A DNA stretch of 64,000 nt from Azorinus chamasolen (GCA_963576725.1 OY755244.1:38485855-38549854), one strand, 5' to 3'; positions 10,091 through 23,700 are shown, numbered from the stretch's first letter. Translations and numbers: made by a program. The notes: a model not told the origin generated them from the letters alone.

Positions 10091-10540
10091 AGTTAAAAAA
10101 TAAATAACGTTAGTAGTAGTACAATCAACGTCTGAGTTTATCTTGACATTAAATGTTCTACCATTAACTGTAGATTTTATAGTGGAATTACAAGAAATGT
10201 TACTACAACATATGCACCTCTTAGCAAAGCACTTTTGGATAATTGGATACACTCTGTGTCGCCTGCATAATGACCGTTTACGAATAGAAGAAACATTTTG
10301 GATAACAGATTTTAAAGGTGAAAGTACAACTCTTGGTCCATTGAAAAAACATTTATTAATAGAAAGAGATGGTATGTGAAAAGATGATGCCGACTGAAGA
10401 TTAAGTTGTTTTAAACGAACAAAAGGTTGAAGGGAAGAGAAATTAGAAATATTTCTGGGTACTTGTACAGACGACACAGATTGCATATTTAAAGCTTTTA
10501 GTTCTATTCGAGGTATTTTAACTTTATTCATATTGGAAAG

Positions 10541-11369
10541 TGATAGAGGGGCACCTGTATTGTGTTCATCAACACGTCAATTACATTAGTGTAGCTACCA
10601 AGTGCATCAAATTGTTGGTGAACACAACACCTACCACGAGGTGCATGACATACTTATGATGATGTAAGAGGCGAATGAGAGTTGTGTATGTTACTTGCAT
10701 ATCCTGCAAGAGAATGATAACAACATCGATTACGTGTACGGGGAGACTTTTTACGGCCACCACACGGCACAAGCAACACTGTTGTTAGAAGCTACTGTAA
10801 TACAACTTATCTCTTTGAAGACAATATCTTACTTTGCTAAAGGTTAACCCATTTACGAACATTGACCCATTTTATGCCTCAGTAAAATACACATTTGGAG
10901 ACCACTGTATTAAATAAATCTTCTATTTATCACAAGAGTTTCAAAAGTTCTCGGTTCTAACATCTAGTAAATGCTGATTTTTGGTACATTTATTCAAAGA
11001 ACATGTGTTTAAAATAGTCATTGAGGGAATGGATTAAAGCCATTCATACACAATATTTACTAATAAGAGTCATCTACAAAAACATGTTCCAATAACATGA
11101 TTCAGTTGCCATTACCTAACATGATATTAACACATGACTGATAACTCTTTGTGTAATGGCTGTAACAATGCATTAAAAGAAATTAAAATATGTAAATGAA
11201 ATATCCACAGTGGAAATTTTATTAAGTGTCGTAAAAGTGTTCTATAACTCGTTAAATTTGAGAATTTAACAGCACTATCCAACAAATAGTTATCGAAGTA
11301 TATGTCAACTGTGTGCAATGTTTAAATGTTGTTTCAATTAAATCATGATCTTGATGGGGGAATACCTAC
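10541..11369. other. Array edge with an exon-less relic
   Basis: 10.54-10.80 kb may hold the 5' part of the retroelement and is unassigned. From about 11071 to 11160 the sequence follows the flanks of the 57-nt exons (GTCATCTAC...AAAACATGTTCC, then AACACATGACTGATAAC), but the exon itself is deleted around 11118. It is therefore a degenerate array unit with no coding content left. Confidence 0.5.
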
Positions 11370-11714
11370 ACACACTGCGTGAAATTTCAGTAATTTCTGT
11401 AGATGTTGTACTTGATCCATACTCTGGACCATTTTCGTGTGTTGAGGACACTGTGGATATCAAATATACAGTAAATCAAACACATGCAGAAAGAACAGAT
11501 AAAATAGTATAAATTTGAGCATAATTCATTGTTCTAAAATAAAGTTTACACAGTAAACCTGTTTTAAAACACTATGTCGTGTCCCAAATCATTTCTTAAG
11601 AATGTAGTACCGTCTACCGAAACATGTTCCGATAACACGATGCTGTTATACCCTCACCATGTGCGGTAGTACTTGTTGGTCCTGACGTTATTGGTGTCTT
11701 CTTTGTTGGCATTG
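11370..11714 (-). CDS. Array unit 0: two-exon remnant (57b-type, 81)
   Basis: Exons are 11658-11714 (57 nt; MPTKKTPITSGPTSTTAH) and 11370-11450 (81 nt). The 57a and 72 exons of a normal unit are absent: sequence downstream of an 81 exon runs directly into sequence flanking a 57b exon. This is either a deletion product or a survivor of the ancestral two-exon module. It is the last coding unit in the direction of transcription. Confidence 0.6.
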
Positions 11715-14700
11715 CTAAAATAAAAATAACACATGACTGATAACGCTTTTCATAATGGCTGAAACAATGTTTAAAAATAAATATATGCATGATTGAGTGA
11801 ATTAAATACTTTAATAACGAGGGTAGCTCAATTAGTCATAATGACTTATCTACCTTGCGGCCCTCAAACAAAAGCATTTCATATAAAATAAAAATATTAC
11901 GTAACACAAAGATATATATGCAAAATAAACAAAAATATCGAATTTTCAGGATTAATTCTTTTCCCACGCTGTTGTAACGGAAAAATGTAGCTGTCGTGTT
12001 AACTAGATTATCCTGTGCTTCAATGTTGAAAATGACAGTGTTCCTTTGTTTCTCTGATGAAAAGATGAAATTATCATCTGCTTATCTGGATAAAAATTAT
12101 ATGCATAAGGTTTATGAAAGACGCGTGTAATGAATGAATAAAACAATAAGTGAATGAATGAACGATTGAAAGGAAGACTATTGAAATATGCAAATAAACC
12201 ATCCATGGTGGAAATAAAGAAACTTAATGCAGACATGCATTTTATCAAGTGCCAGAAAAAAATAACAATCTATCACTCGTATAGTAATTAAGAACCTAAA
12301 TTCTTTAGAACGATGTGTAGTATTGAAATTGTCAAATATTCATCAAAATTATATATATTTATATAATAACATAACTAAACAGGGATAGTAGAATTCTATA
12401 AGTTTTGCAATTTAATCATTTTAAAACACATTCCAAGAAAACGCTATCATAGTGCATATCTACTTCGTGCAACGTTTCGATGTTGTTTAATTAAAGCGTG
12501 ATCTTGATGGGGGATACATACACACAGTGCGTGAAGTTTCAGTTATCTCTGTAGATGTTGTACTTGATCCATCATCTGGACCCTTTTCGTGTGTTGAGGG
12601 CACTGTGGATACCAAATCTACAGTAAATCAAACACATGCAGAACATGCAGATAACAGGATGAATATGTCCATAAACAAATAAGAATCTAATTCTGCAGAA
12701 CGATGTGTAGTATTGGAATGGACAAATATTCATCAGAATTATATATATATATATATAACAGATTGGAACATTTATAAAACAACATGGCTTCAACAGATGA
12801 ACGCAAAAAATACGGTTGAAATACACCTACAGATATACGTAAAGCTCCCGGCACTCTTTATCTGTTTCTATGCTTTCCATTCATTAAGATTACGCTTCAA
12901 ATCAAGTACCACTTAAATTAAGAACACAATAAATTTGCAAATGATAGCCTTTTCATGGAATGGTCTTTTAAATGATCAATTTTTTTTTTAGAACACTGCT
13001 ATATATATATTGTTTTATAAATGTTCCAATCTGTTTTGAAGATGCTCTTACCTGATACAGTAGCAGCTGAGGGTCTTGGCGATGTTTCTGTGTTCCATGT
13101 GGGCTTTGCTATTTGAAAATAACGCATTTGTATAGACTAACGTGTATTGGCTGCAATACACACATGTATTTAAAGAAATTTAAGTAAACTGTCCACGGAG
13201 TGAATCAGTTTACTAAATGTAGATCAGCATTTTATCAAGTGTCGTGAAATAAACTGATGATGTGCAAGGATCGGTTTTAGCAAATAGTATCGCCTATGAT
13301 AATATTTCTCTCAAATAATAATAAAGAATTTCCTGCAGCGTGTGTAGCAGCAGAACGAACACTTCATTAATTTTAAATATGTCATTACTAAATATCCGGA
13401 TATAGCATTGTATTCTTTATGACCATGTGAGAAAATTGAATGACAAAAACCGAGTTGTGATTATTTGGCCGATAAAAGGCCAAGTATTCTGTATTTTGTA
13501 AAAATAATATGAAACATTTACCAAATGAAAATAAAACATATTAAACCCAATAAAGATCAACGTGAGGGTTCGATCGAAACCGCCAAATAAACACAGCGTA
13601 GAAAGATAAATACAGAATCTGACTAAATACAAATTTACTAAATTGCAGTAAAATAAACTAAAAGTCTCTAAATTGAGGCGGAGTCAGGTGAAGGTGGTGT
13701 GAGAATTTTCGTTATTTTTTAAATGGCGCTAAGATCGATATGTTGTGATAAACAAAGGATTAATTGCGGACAAAACGCCGGCTGAAACAGTGTGCGGCCA
13801 TGATTCCGATGCGATCTGTGTTTATCTCGTAAAGTCATAAAATGTGCTGATGTTAAGTATAGCTTCCCTTTATGTCTTGACACATGTTTGCAAATTTCCT
13901 TTAGCATTTCAAAGCATCGTCCAACATGCCACAGTGCCTCGTATTATCTGTATGCAATATTTAAATGTTTGTTTCAGTTAAAGGTAGATTTGTTTGTTGA
14001 AATACATACGAACAGTGCCTGAGGTTTCAGCATTTTCTTTCGGTGTTATAAATGTGTCGTTTTCGTCTCCATTTTCTTCTCCTGTTGATTGAACAGTGGG
14101 TAGAATATGAACAGAAACCAAGCAGAACATGCAGATATACATCGTATGAATTTCGATCAGGTATTATTGCTAAAGTAGAGATTATACAGTGAACCTGTTT
14201 TAAATTACTACATCGTTATTATTGTCCCCGATAAATTCGTAAAAAATGGAGTCATCTACCAAATCAGTTTCCCATTACACCTTACGAATTTCCTCACCTT
14301 GTTTTGAAGTAGTTGTTGGTCCTGGCGTTACGGCTGGTTTATTTGTGGGCATCGCTAATAGAATAAAATACGCATGAATAATAACAGTTTATGTACTGGC
14401 TGAAATTATGTTTAAATATGAATTAAAATATAAATCACGATCCAAATTCGAAATCATTCAGCTAAATATTGGCGTTATTGCTGGATGTTTTGTTGGCATT
14501 GCTGAAATAATATTAGAGAGGTTTTGATTCCTTACTTCAACGTGTACGTAATACGTGTAAACCTTATTGCGTCATCAATTCTGCGTATGACGTCATCAAT
14601 ATATGTGTAAATATAATTAGCCTTAGACGTTCTCAATGTGTAGGATTACTTCTAGAAGTTGTAACAAAACGTGTAAATTCATCATCGTTTAATGTCTATT

Positions 14701-17700
14701 TTTCATAGGTCTTAAAGTAATATGTATTGATAGAATGTTAGTACCAGCCTTTCTCGTCATATCACAAAAAGTAATTTACTTGAGAAAGGAAATAAAATGT
14801 GTTTATATTATATACCGTAACCCAGATGAAAAGTTCTTCTGAGCCGAGTATTGTTGTGTTTTGTGTCAATTGGGCTTTGTACTACATATGTGTTTGCTTC
14901 GTATTTATGATTCAGCCTGTCTCTCAATATGTATGTCTGTCTGTGTGCTTATCTGTCTGTCTATCTGCATATATGTATGTGTGTCTTTCTGTCTGTTTTG
15001 CACGTCTGTTTGACTATCGATCTGTCTATCTTTCAATTTGAACATCTGCATATATATTTGTCTATCTGTGTGTCTGTCTATCTGTCTATTATTCTTTCCG
15101 TAGTGATCGGCCTAAGTAAGGTATTTCCAAGTCTTGCTGTTGGGTTAACCCTTTAGCACCATGGTTAGAGTGATGCACTTACAGTTCAGAGGTATGGGTT
15201 TCGAATCCTCGTAGAGGCCAGTAACTTAATCACCCCTTAGAATTACACGTACTTCATTGGCGACGAGGATAACTCTGTCTTTATGCGGAATGCATGTAAA
15301 GGCTTCTGGTTTGCAGGTCATGGGTATATATCTGACTCCTGACGGTTGACAGGAAGGAGAGTGTAATGATTGGCCTATGTGGGGCATTGCAGCCTTGCTG
15401 TTGGGTTAGCCTTTAGCAACATCGATAGAGTATCAGACTTGTAGTCGTTTAGCGGTCTGGGGTTCGAATCCTCGTAAAAGCGAGTAAGTTTCCCCTTACA
15501 CTTACTTCATGTCTATCTACCTGTATCTCTATCTCTATCGATCTGTCTAACTGCCTGTCTATCTGGCTGAATATATATCTGTCTGTCGATAAGTGCATAT
15601 CCGTTTGTCCCCCTACATGCCTGTCTGTCTGTTCGTCCGTCCGTATATTTATTTTCTGTCCATGGTCGTCTTATTGGACTAATTCCCCTACTTTATTCAA
15701 TTTCTAGTTCTTCTTATTCTCATTTATATAAAGAAAATGGCACTGTCTCGCAAGAAGTCGTATCATATGGCAAATAACCCGTTCGCATTCACGTTATCTG
15801 ATTTCGATATACGATTTTGAAAATTCAGGAACGTGTATGTGTAGATCGAAACCTCTCTAGTAATAACACATACCTGATATTTTTTGGTGTAATGGCTGCA
15901 ACAATTGTTCAAATGAAAAGTAAGTATGTTCAAAACGCCACAAAAACATCCGCAGTGGGAATCATGTAACTAAAAGCAGGTATACATTTTATCAAGTGTT
16001 GCACTGTTGTTGGAAAAGGAATTATAAAGGTAAGAACGTGGTACTGATGGGGGAATACATACACACACTGCGTGAAGTTTCAGTAATCTCTGTAGATGTT
16101 GTACTGGATTCATACTCTGAACCCTTTTCGTGTGTTGAGGACATTATGGATATCAAGTATACAGTAAATCAAACACATGCAGAAAAAGCAGATAACGGTA
16201 TGAATATGTCCATAAACAAATAAGAATCTAATTCTGCAGAACGATGTGTAGTATTGGAATGGACAAATATTCATCAGAATTTTATTTATATATATAACAT
16301 AACTAAACTGGGGTAATAGTGTTCTAAAACTTTTATTGGTCATTTTAAAGCACATTCCATGAAAAAGGCTATCATTGTGCATATCTACTTTGTTTTTAAT
16401 TTAAGTGTTACTGGAGTTGATGCATAATCCTAATGAATGGAAAGCATACAAAACTGATAAAGAGTGCCGGAAGCTTTACGTATCCCTGTAGGTGTATTTT
16501 AACCGTATTTATTGCGCTCCTCTGTTGAGGACATGTTGTTTTATAAATGTTCCAACTCCGTTTAAGTTTACTCATTTAATCTGTCTTAAAACACTAATAC
16601 GTTATCAATGTCCCCAATCATTTTTTAAAAACTGCAAAATCATCTACCAAAATGTGTTCTCAATACACGTTGAAGATGCTCTTACCTGTTGCAGTAGCAG
16701 CTGATGGTCTTGGCGATGTTTCTGTGTTCCATGTGGGGTTCGCTAATTGAAAATAACGCATTTGTATAGACTAACGTGTATTGGCTGCAATACACACATG
16801 TATTTAAAGAAATTTAAATAAACTGTCCACGGAATGAATCAGTTAACTAAATGTAGATAAGCATTTTATCAAGTGTCGTGAAATAAACTGATGATGTGTA
16901 AGGATCGGTTTTAGCAAATAGTATCGCCTATGATAATAAAGAATTTCCTGCAGTGTGTGTAGCAGCAGAACGGACACTTAAATTAATTTTAAATATGCTA
17001 TTACTATATATACGGATATAGCATAGTATTCTTTATGACCAGGTGAGAAAATGGAATGACAAAAAATGGGTTGTGATTATTTGGCCGATAAAAGGCCATG
17101 TATTCTGTATTTTGTAAAAATGATATGAAACATTTACCAAATGAAAATAAAACATATTAAACCCAATAAGGATCAATATGAGGGTTCGATCGAAACCGCC
17201 AAATAAACACAACGTAGAAAGATAAATACAGAATCTGACTAAAAACAAATTTACTAAATTGCAGTTAAATAAACTAAAAGTATCTAAATTGAGGTGGAGT
17301 CAGGTGAAGGTGGTGGGAGAATTTTCGTTACTTTTTAAAAGGCGCTAAGATCGAAATGTTGTGATTAAAAAGGCTAAATTGAAGACAAAAAAGCCGGCTG
17401 AAACAGCGTGCGGCCATGATTCCGATGCGATCTGTGTTTATCTCGTATAGTCATAAAATGTGCTGATGTTAAGTATAGCTTCCCTTTATGTCTTGAAACA
17501 TGTTTGCAAATTTCCTTTAGCATTTCAAAGCATCGTCCAACATGCCACAATACCTCGAATTATCTCTGTGCAATATTTAAATGTTTGTTTCAGCTAAAGG
17601 TAGATTTGTTTGTTGAAATACATACGAACAGTGCCTGAGGTTTCAGCATTTTCTTTCGGTGTTATAAATGTGTCGTTTTCGTCTCCATTTTCTTCTCCTG

Positions 17701-20700
17701 TTGATTGAACAGTGGGTAGAATATGAACAGAAACCAAGCAGAACATGCAGATATACTCTGTATGAATTTCGATCAGGTATTATTGCTAAAGTAGAGATTA
17801 TACAGTGAACCTGTTTTAAATTACTACATCTTTATTATTGTCCCCGATGAATTTGTAAAAAATGGAGTCATCTACCAAATCAGTTACACGTTACGAATTT
17901 CCTCACCTTGTTTTGAAGTAGTTGTTGGACCTGGCGTTACGGCTGGTGTATTTGTGCGCATCGCTAAAAGAATAATACGCATGAATAATACAGTTTATGT
18001 ACTGGCTGAAATTATGTTTAAAAAGAAATTTAAATATGAAAATATACGATCCAAATTTGAAATCATTCAGCTAAATATTGGCGTTAGTGCTGGATATTTT
18101 GTTGGCATTGCTGAAATAATATTAGAGAGGTTTTGATTCCTTACTTCAACGTGTACGTAATACGTTTAAACCTTATTGCGTCATCAATTCTGTGTATGAC
18201 GTCATCAATATATGTGTAAATATAATTAGCCTTAGACGTTCTCAATGTGTAGGATTACTTCTAGAAGTTTTTACAAAACGTGTAAATTTATCATCGTTTA
18301 ATGCCTATTTTTCGTAGGTCTTTAAGTAACATGTATTGATAGAATGTTAGTACCAGCCTTTCTCTTCATATCACAAGTAATTTACTTGAGAAAGGAAATA
18401 AAATGTGTTTATATTATATACCGTAACCCAGATGAAAAGTTCTTCTGAGCCGTGTATTGTGTTTTGTGTCAATTTGGCTTTGCACTACATCTGTGTATGC
18501 TTCGTATTTATGATTCAGTCTGTCTGTCCGTCTGTACGTCCATCTGCCTGTCTTCCAATATGTATGTCTGTCTGTGTGCTTATATGTCTGTCTATCTGCA
18601 TATATGTATACATGTTTGTCTTTCTGTCTGTTTGCCCGTCTGTTTGACTATCGATCTGTCTACCTTTCAATTTGAACATCTGTATATATATTTGTCTATC
18701 TGTGTGTCTGTCTATCTGTCTATAATTCTTTCCGTAGTGATCGGCCTAAGTAAGGTATTTCCAACAGTCTTGCTGTTGGGTTAACCCTTTAGCACCATGG
18801 TTAGAGTGATGCACTTATAGTTCAGAGGTATGGGTTTCGAATCCTCGTAGAGGCCAGTAACTTAATCCCCCCTTAGAATTACACGTACTTCATTGGCGAC
18901 GAGGATAACTCTGTTTTTATGCGGAATGCATGTAAAGGCTTCTGGTTTGCAGGTCATGGGTGTATATCTGACTCCTGACGGTTGACAGGAAGGAGAGTGT
19001 AATGATCGGCCTATGTGGGGCATTGCAGCCTTGCTGTTGGATTAGCCTTTAGCAACATCGATAGAGTATCAGACTTGTAGTCGTCTAGCGGTCTGGGGTT
19101 CGAATCCTCGTAAAAGCGAGTAAGTTTCTCCTTACACTTACTTCATTTCTATCTACCTGTATCTCTATCTCTATCGATCTGTCTAACTGCCTGTCTATCT
19201 GGCTGAATATATATCTGTCTGTCGATAAGTGCCTATCCATTTGTCCCCCTACATGCCTGTCTGTCTGTTCGTCCATTCGTATATTTATTTTCTGTCCATG
19301 GTCGTCTTATTGGACTAATTCCCCATCTTTATTCAATTTCTAGTTCTTCTTTTTCTCATTTATTTAAAGAAAATGGCACTGTCTCGCAAGAAGTCGTATC
19401 ATATGGCAAATTACCCGTACGCATACACGTTATCTGATTTCGAAACACGATTTTGAAAATTCAGGAACGTGTATGTGTAGACACACGTATACGGATACGT
19501 GAAAGTAAGAAATCGAAACTTCTCTAGTAATAACATATACCTGATACTTTTTGGTGTAATGGCTGCAACAAGTGTTCAAATGCCAAGTATGTTCAAAATG
19601 CCACAAAAACATCCACAGTGGGAATCATGTAACTAAAAGCAGGTATACAATTAATCAAGTGTTGCACGATTGTCGGAAAAGGAATTATAAAGGTAAGAAC
19701 ATGGTACTGATGGGGGAATACATACACACACTGCGTGAAGTTTCAGTAATTTCTGTAGATGTTGTACTTGATCTATACTCTGGACCCTTTTTGTGTGTTG
19801 AGGACACTGTGGACATCAAATATACAGTAAATTAAACACATTCAGAAAAAGCAGATAAAAGTATGAATATGTCCATAAACAAATAAGAATCTAATTCTGC
19901 AGAACGATGTGTAGTATTGGAATGGACAAATATTCATCAGAATTATATTTATATATATAACATAACTAAACTGGGATAGTAGTGTTCTAAAACTTTTATT
20001 GATTATTTTAAAGCACATTCCATGAAAAGGCTATCATTGTGCATATCTACATTGTTTTTAATTTAAGTGTTACTGGAGTTGAAGCATAATCCTAATGAAT
20101 GGAAAGCATAAAAACAGATAAAGAGTGCCAGAAGCTTTACGTATCCCTGTATGTGTATTTCAACCGTATTTTTTGCGCTCCTCTGTTGAGGACATGTTAT
20201 TTTATAAATGTTTATAAGTTTACTCATTTAATCTGTCTTAAAACACTATTGCGTTATCAATGTCCCCAATCATTTTTTAAAAACTGCAAAATCATCTACC
20301 AAAATGTGTTCTCAATACACGTTGAAGATGCTCTTACCTGATGCAGTAGCAGCTGATGGCCTTGGCGATGTTTCTGTGTTCCATGTGGGCTTCGCTTATA
20401 TGAAAAATAACGCATTTGTATAGACTAACGTGTATTGGCTGCAATACACACACGTATTTAAAGAAATTTAAATAAACTGTCCACGGAATGAATCAGTTAA
20501 CTAAATGTAGATAAGTATTTTATCAAGTGTCGTGAAATAAACTGATGATGTGTAAGGATCGATTTTAGCAAATAGTATCGCCTATGATAATATTTCTTTC
20601 AAATAATAATAAAGAATTTCCTGCAGTGTGTGTAGCAGCAGAACGGACACTTAAATTAATTATAAATATGTCATTACTAAATATACGGATAAAGCATAGT

Positions 20701-23700
20701 ATTCTTTATGACCATGTGAGAAAACAGAATAAAAACCGAGTTGTGATTATTTGGCCGATAAAAGGCCATGTATTCTGTAATTTGTAAAAAAAAAACTGAA
20801 ACATTTACCAAATGAAAATAAAACATATTAAACCCAAGAAGGATCAATGTGAGGGTTCGATCGAAATCTGACTAAATAAAAATTTACTAAATTGCAGTAA
20901 ATAAAACTAAAAGTCTCTCAATTGAGGCGGAGTGAAGGTGGTGGGAGAATTTTCTGTGCAATATTTAAATGTTTATTTCAGTTAAAGAAAGATTTGTTTG
21001 TTGAAATACATACGAACAGTGCCTGGGGTTTCAGCATTTTCTGTCGGTGTTATAAATGTGTCGTTTTCGTCTCCATTTTCTTCTCCTGTTGATCGAACAG
21101 TGGATAGAATATGAACAGAAACCAAGCAGAACATGCAGATATACGATGTATGAATTTCGTTCAGGTATTATTGCTAAAGTAGAGATTAAATAGTGAACAT
21201 GTTTTAAATTATTACATGGTTATTATTGTCCCCGATAAATTCGTAAAAAATGGAGTCATCTACCAAAACAGTTTCCCATTACACGTCACGAATTTCCTCA
21301 CCTTGTTTTGAAGTAGTTGTTGGTCCTGGCGTTATGGCTGGTTTATTTGTGGACATCGCTAAAAGAATAATACGCATGATTAATAACAGTTTATGTACTG
21401 GCTGAAATTATGTTTAAAAAATAAATTTAAATATGAAAATACACGATCCAAATTCGAAATCATTCAGCTAAATATTGGCGTTATTGCTGGATTTTTTGTT
21501 GGCATTGCTGAAATAATATTAGAGAGGTTTTGGTTCCTTACTTCAACGTGTACGTATACTTTTAAGCCTTATTGCGTCATTAATTCTGTGTATGACGTCA
21601 TCAATATATGTGTAGATATAATTAGCCTTAGACGTTCTCAATGTGTAGGATTACTTCTAGAAGTTTTAACAAAACGTGTAAATTTAAGATCGTTTAATGC
21701 CTATTTTTCGTAGGTCTTTAAGTAATATAGAATGTTAGTACCAACCTTTCTCTTCATGTCAAAAAAAGTAAATTACTTGAGAAAGTAAACACAATGTGTT
21801 TTATATTATATACCGTAGCCAAGTTAAAAGGTTTCCCAACAGAGAATTGTTGTGTTTTTTACTACTTTTCCATTTGTACTACATCTGTGTATGCTTCGTA
21901 TTTATGATTCAGCCTGTCTGTCTGTCTGTCCGCCCATATGCCTGTCATTCAATATGTATGTCTGTCTGTGTGCTAATCGGTCTGTCTATCTATAAATATG
22001 TATCTGTGTCTCTGCCTATTTGCCCGTCTGTTTGACTATCGATCTGTCTATCTGTACATCTGTATATATATATATTTGTCTATCTGTGTGTCTGTCTGTC
22101 TATATTTCTTTCCGTAGTGATCGGTCTAAGTAAGGTATTTCCAACAGTTTTGCTGTTGGGTTAACTCCATGGTTAAAGTGATGGACTTATAGTTCAGAGG
22201 TATGGGTTTCGAATCCTCGTAGAGGCCAGTAACTTAATTCCCCCTTAGAATTACGCATACTTCATTGGCGACGAGGATAACTGTGAAATGCGGGATGCAT
22301 GTAACGGCTTCTGGTTTGCAGGGCATGGGTATATATCTGGCTCCTGAAGGTTGACAGGAAGGAGAGTGTAATGGTCGGCCTATTTAGGGAATTGCAGGCT
22401 TTCTGATGGGTTAGCCTTTTGGCAACATGGATAGAGTATCAGACTTGTAGTCGTCTAGCGGTCTGGGGTTCGACTCCTCGTAAAAGCGAGTAAGTTTCCC
22501 CTTATAATTACTTCATGTCAATATATCTGTACATCAATCTGTCTAACTGCCTGTCTATCTGGCTAAAAATATATCTCTCTGTCGATCAGTGTCTATCCAT
22601 TTGTCTCCCTACATAACTGTCTGCCTGTTCGTCCATCCGTATATTTATTTTCTGTCCATGGTCGTCTTATTGGCCTAATTCCCCTACTTTATGCAAATTC
22701 TAGTTCTTCTTATTCTCATTTATTTAAAGAAAATGGCATTGTCTCGCAAGAAGTCATATCCATGAAAAAGGATGAATATGTCCATAAACAAATACGAATC
22801 TAATTCTGCAGAACAATGTGTAGTATTGGATTGGACAAATATTCATCAGAATTATATATGTAATATATATATATAACATAACTAAACTGGGATAGCAGTG
22901 TTCTATTAAATTTTATTGATCAATAAAGCACATTCCATGAAAAGGCATATTTTTCAAACAAAAACGCATGTGAAACTAAAATCGAGCGTACTGATACGAA
23001 TAATATAGTGTCTCCGCCCAATCTGATGATTTGCACTGGCGTACTTACCTGAGACATTCCGATTATATGCATTTCGCACCCACCCTCGTACCATTCCGGT
23101 GAGTCGCGGCCGATTCCCTGTTATCTACATGAAAAATAATGTAATAGGGTACCGGAACCGGTCGCTGTTTTGCAGAACAGATGCGAAGGGGTTAGGTCCG
23201 AGAATAGTCGCATTGCTAGCGACTGATTAACATAAAAAATCATGGCGTCGTCTGGCATTGGTCGACAGAAGAAAAGATTCTGTTTTAAAAAAAATATTCA
23301 ATTATTTCGAAAGGCGACATGAAAGGGCGAGATCGCAATCAATTGCGAGGTCAATAATTAACTCTCTTATTGAAAATGTAACGGATGAAGACGACAAAGA
23401 GTGTCAAAACAAGGCGACTAGATCTCCTATGGATCTAGAAGTACTTTAACGGATGTATACATGATTAGAATTGAGTTAGGTAATCGATATGTTACCAGTA
23501 AATGAGAGTTCTGTTAAGGTTTCTTAATCAAGCTCTTTACCTTATACCCGAACCGAATATCGTATATTTATTTTCTGTCCATGGTCGTCTTATTGGCCTA
23601 ATTCCCCTACTTTATGCAAATTCTAGTTCTTCTTATTCTCATTTATTTAAAGAAAATAGCATTGTCTCGCAAGAAGTCGTATCATACGGCAAATTATCCG

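Larger units (their letters stand above)
7339..10531 (-). pseudogene. Endonuclease-reverse transcriptase ORF of the Naiad-type element, interrupted
   Basis: From the ATG at 10531 to the TAG at 7339-7341 the reading is about 1,063 codons, with few interruptions. The endonuclease shows VIYFLT (codons 142-147), QYVGQTGR (156-163), R168 and EH (171-172), then SELNWIKKL. The linker holds the CxC-type motif and GHVITG. The reverse transcriptase (8652-7339) shows KLHKKPYKARFI (motif 1), YDFSTLYTTLPH (motif A Asp), GIPMGTNCAP (motif B) and YLDD (motif C), all intact. The product would nick target DNA and copy the element RNA in the nucleus. Interruptions are TGA at 10088-10090, 9224-9226 and 8809-8811 (all at cysteine positions, possibly selenocysteine), TAG at 8779-8781, and a net one-base shift near the seven-T run at 8983-8989. 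The last two argue that this copy is no longer functional unless they are sequencing errors. Confidence 0.8.
7278..10540 (-). mobile_element. Naiad-type (permuted) Penelope-like retroelement
   Basis: Reading high to low coordinate, the element encodes a cysteine-rich N-terminus, a GIY-YIG endonuclease, a linker with a CxC-type motif and a reverse transcriptase, ending in a SECIS-like hairpin. Canonical Penelope elements place the endonuclease after the reverse transcriptase. The reverse order is the hallmark of the Naiad clade, described from many invertebrates, with selenoprotein-encoding members in clams and spiders. True element ends were not resolved, and no clear direct flanking repeats (pseudo-LTRs) were seen between 10.54-10.80 kb and 7.0-7.27 kb. 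It lies on the same strand as the exon array, between that array and the exon at 6232-6440. Confidence 0.85.
12522..23559. repeat. Older-type tandem units (about 3.5-3.7 kb period)
   Basis: The period measured between 81-nt exons is 3,541 bp (12522 to 16063) and 3,663 bp (16063 to 19726). Each unit holds four exons, a (GTCT)n stretch and two tRNA-like SINE heads. Units differ by scattered substitutions and indels. The third unit is rearranged at its high-coordinate end (22762-23559). Confidence 0.85.

Noticed and set aside
11370..11450. Direct splicing of the last array exon to the exon at 6232-6440
   Set aside because: The array ends in phase 1 while that exon reads open only from phase 0. 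Direct joining gives an immediate stop.
15147..15222. Functional tRNA gene
   Set aside because: B-box and A-box-like motifs are present, but no acceptor stem pairs and the sequence recurs as a two-headed dispersed-type repeat, so it is a SINE head.
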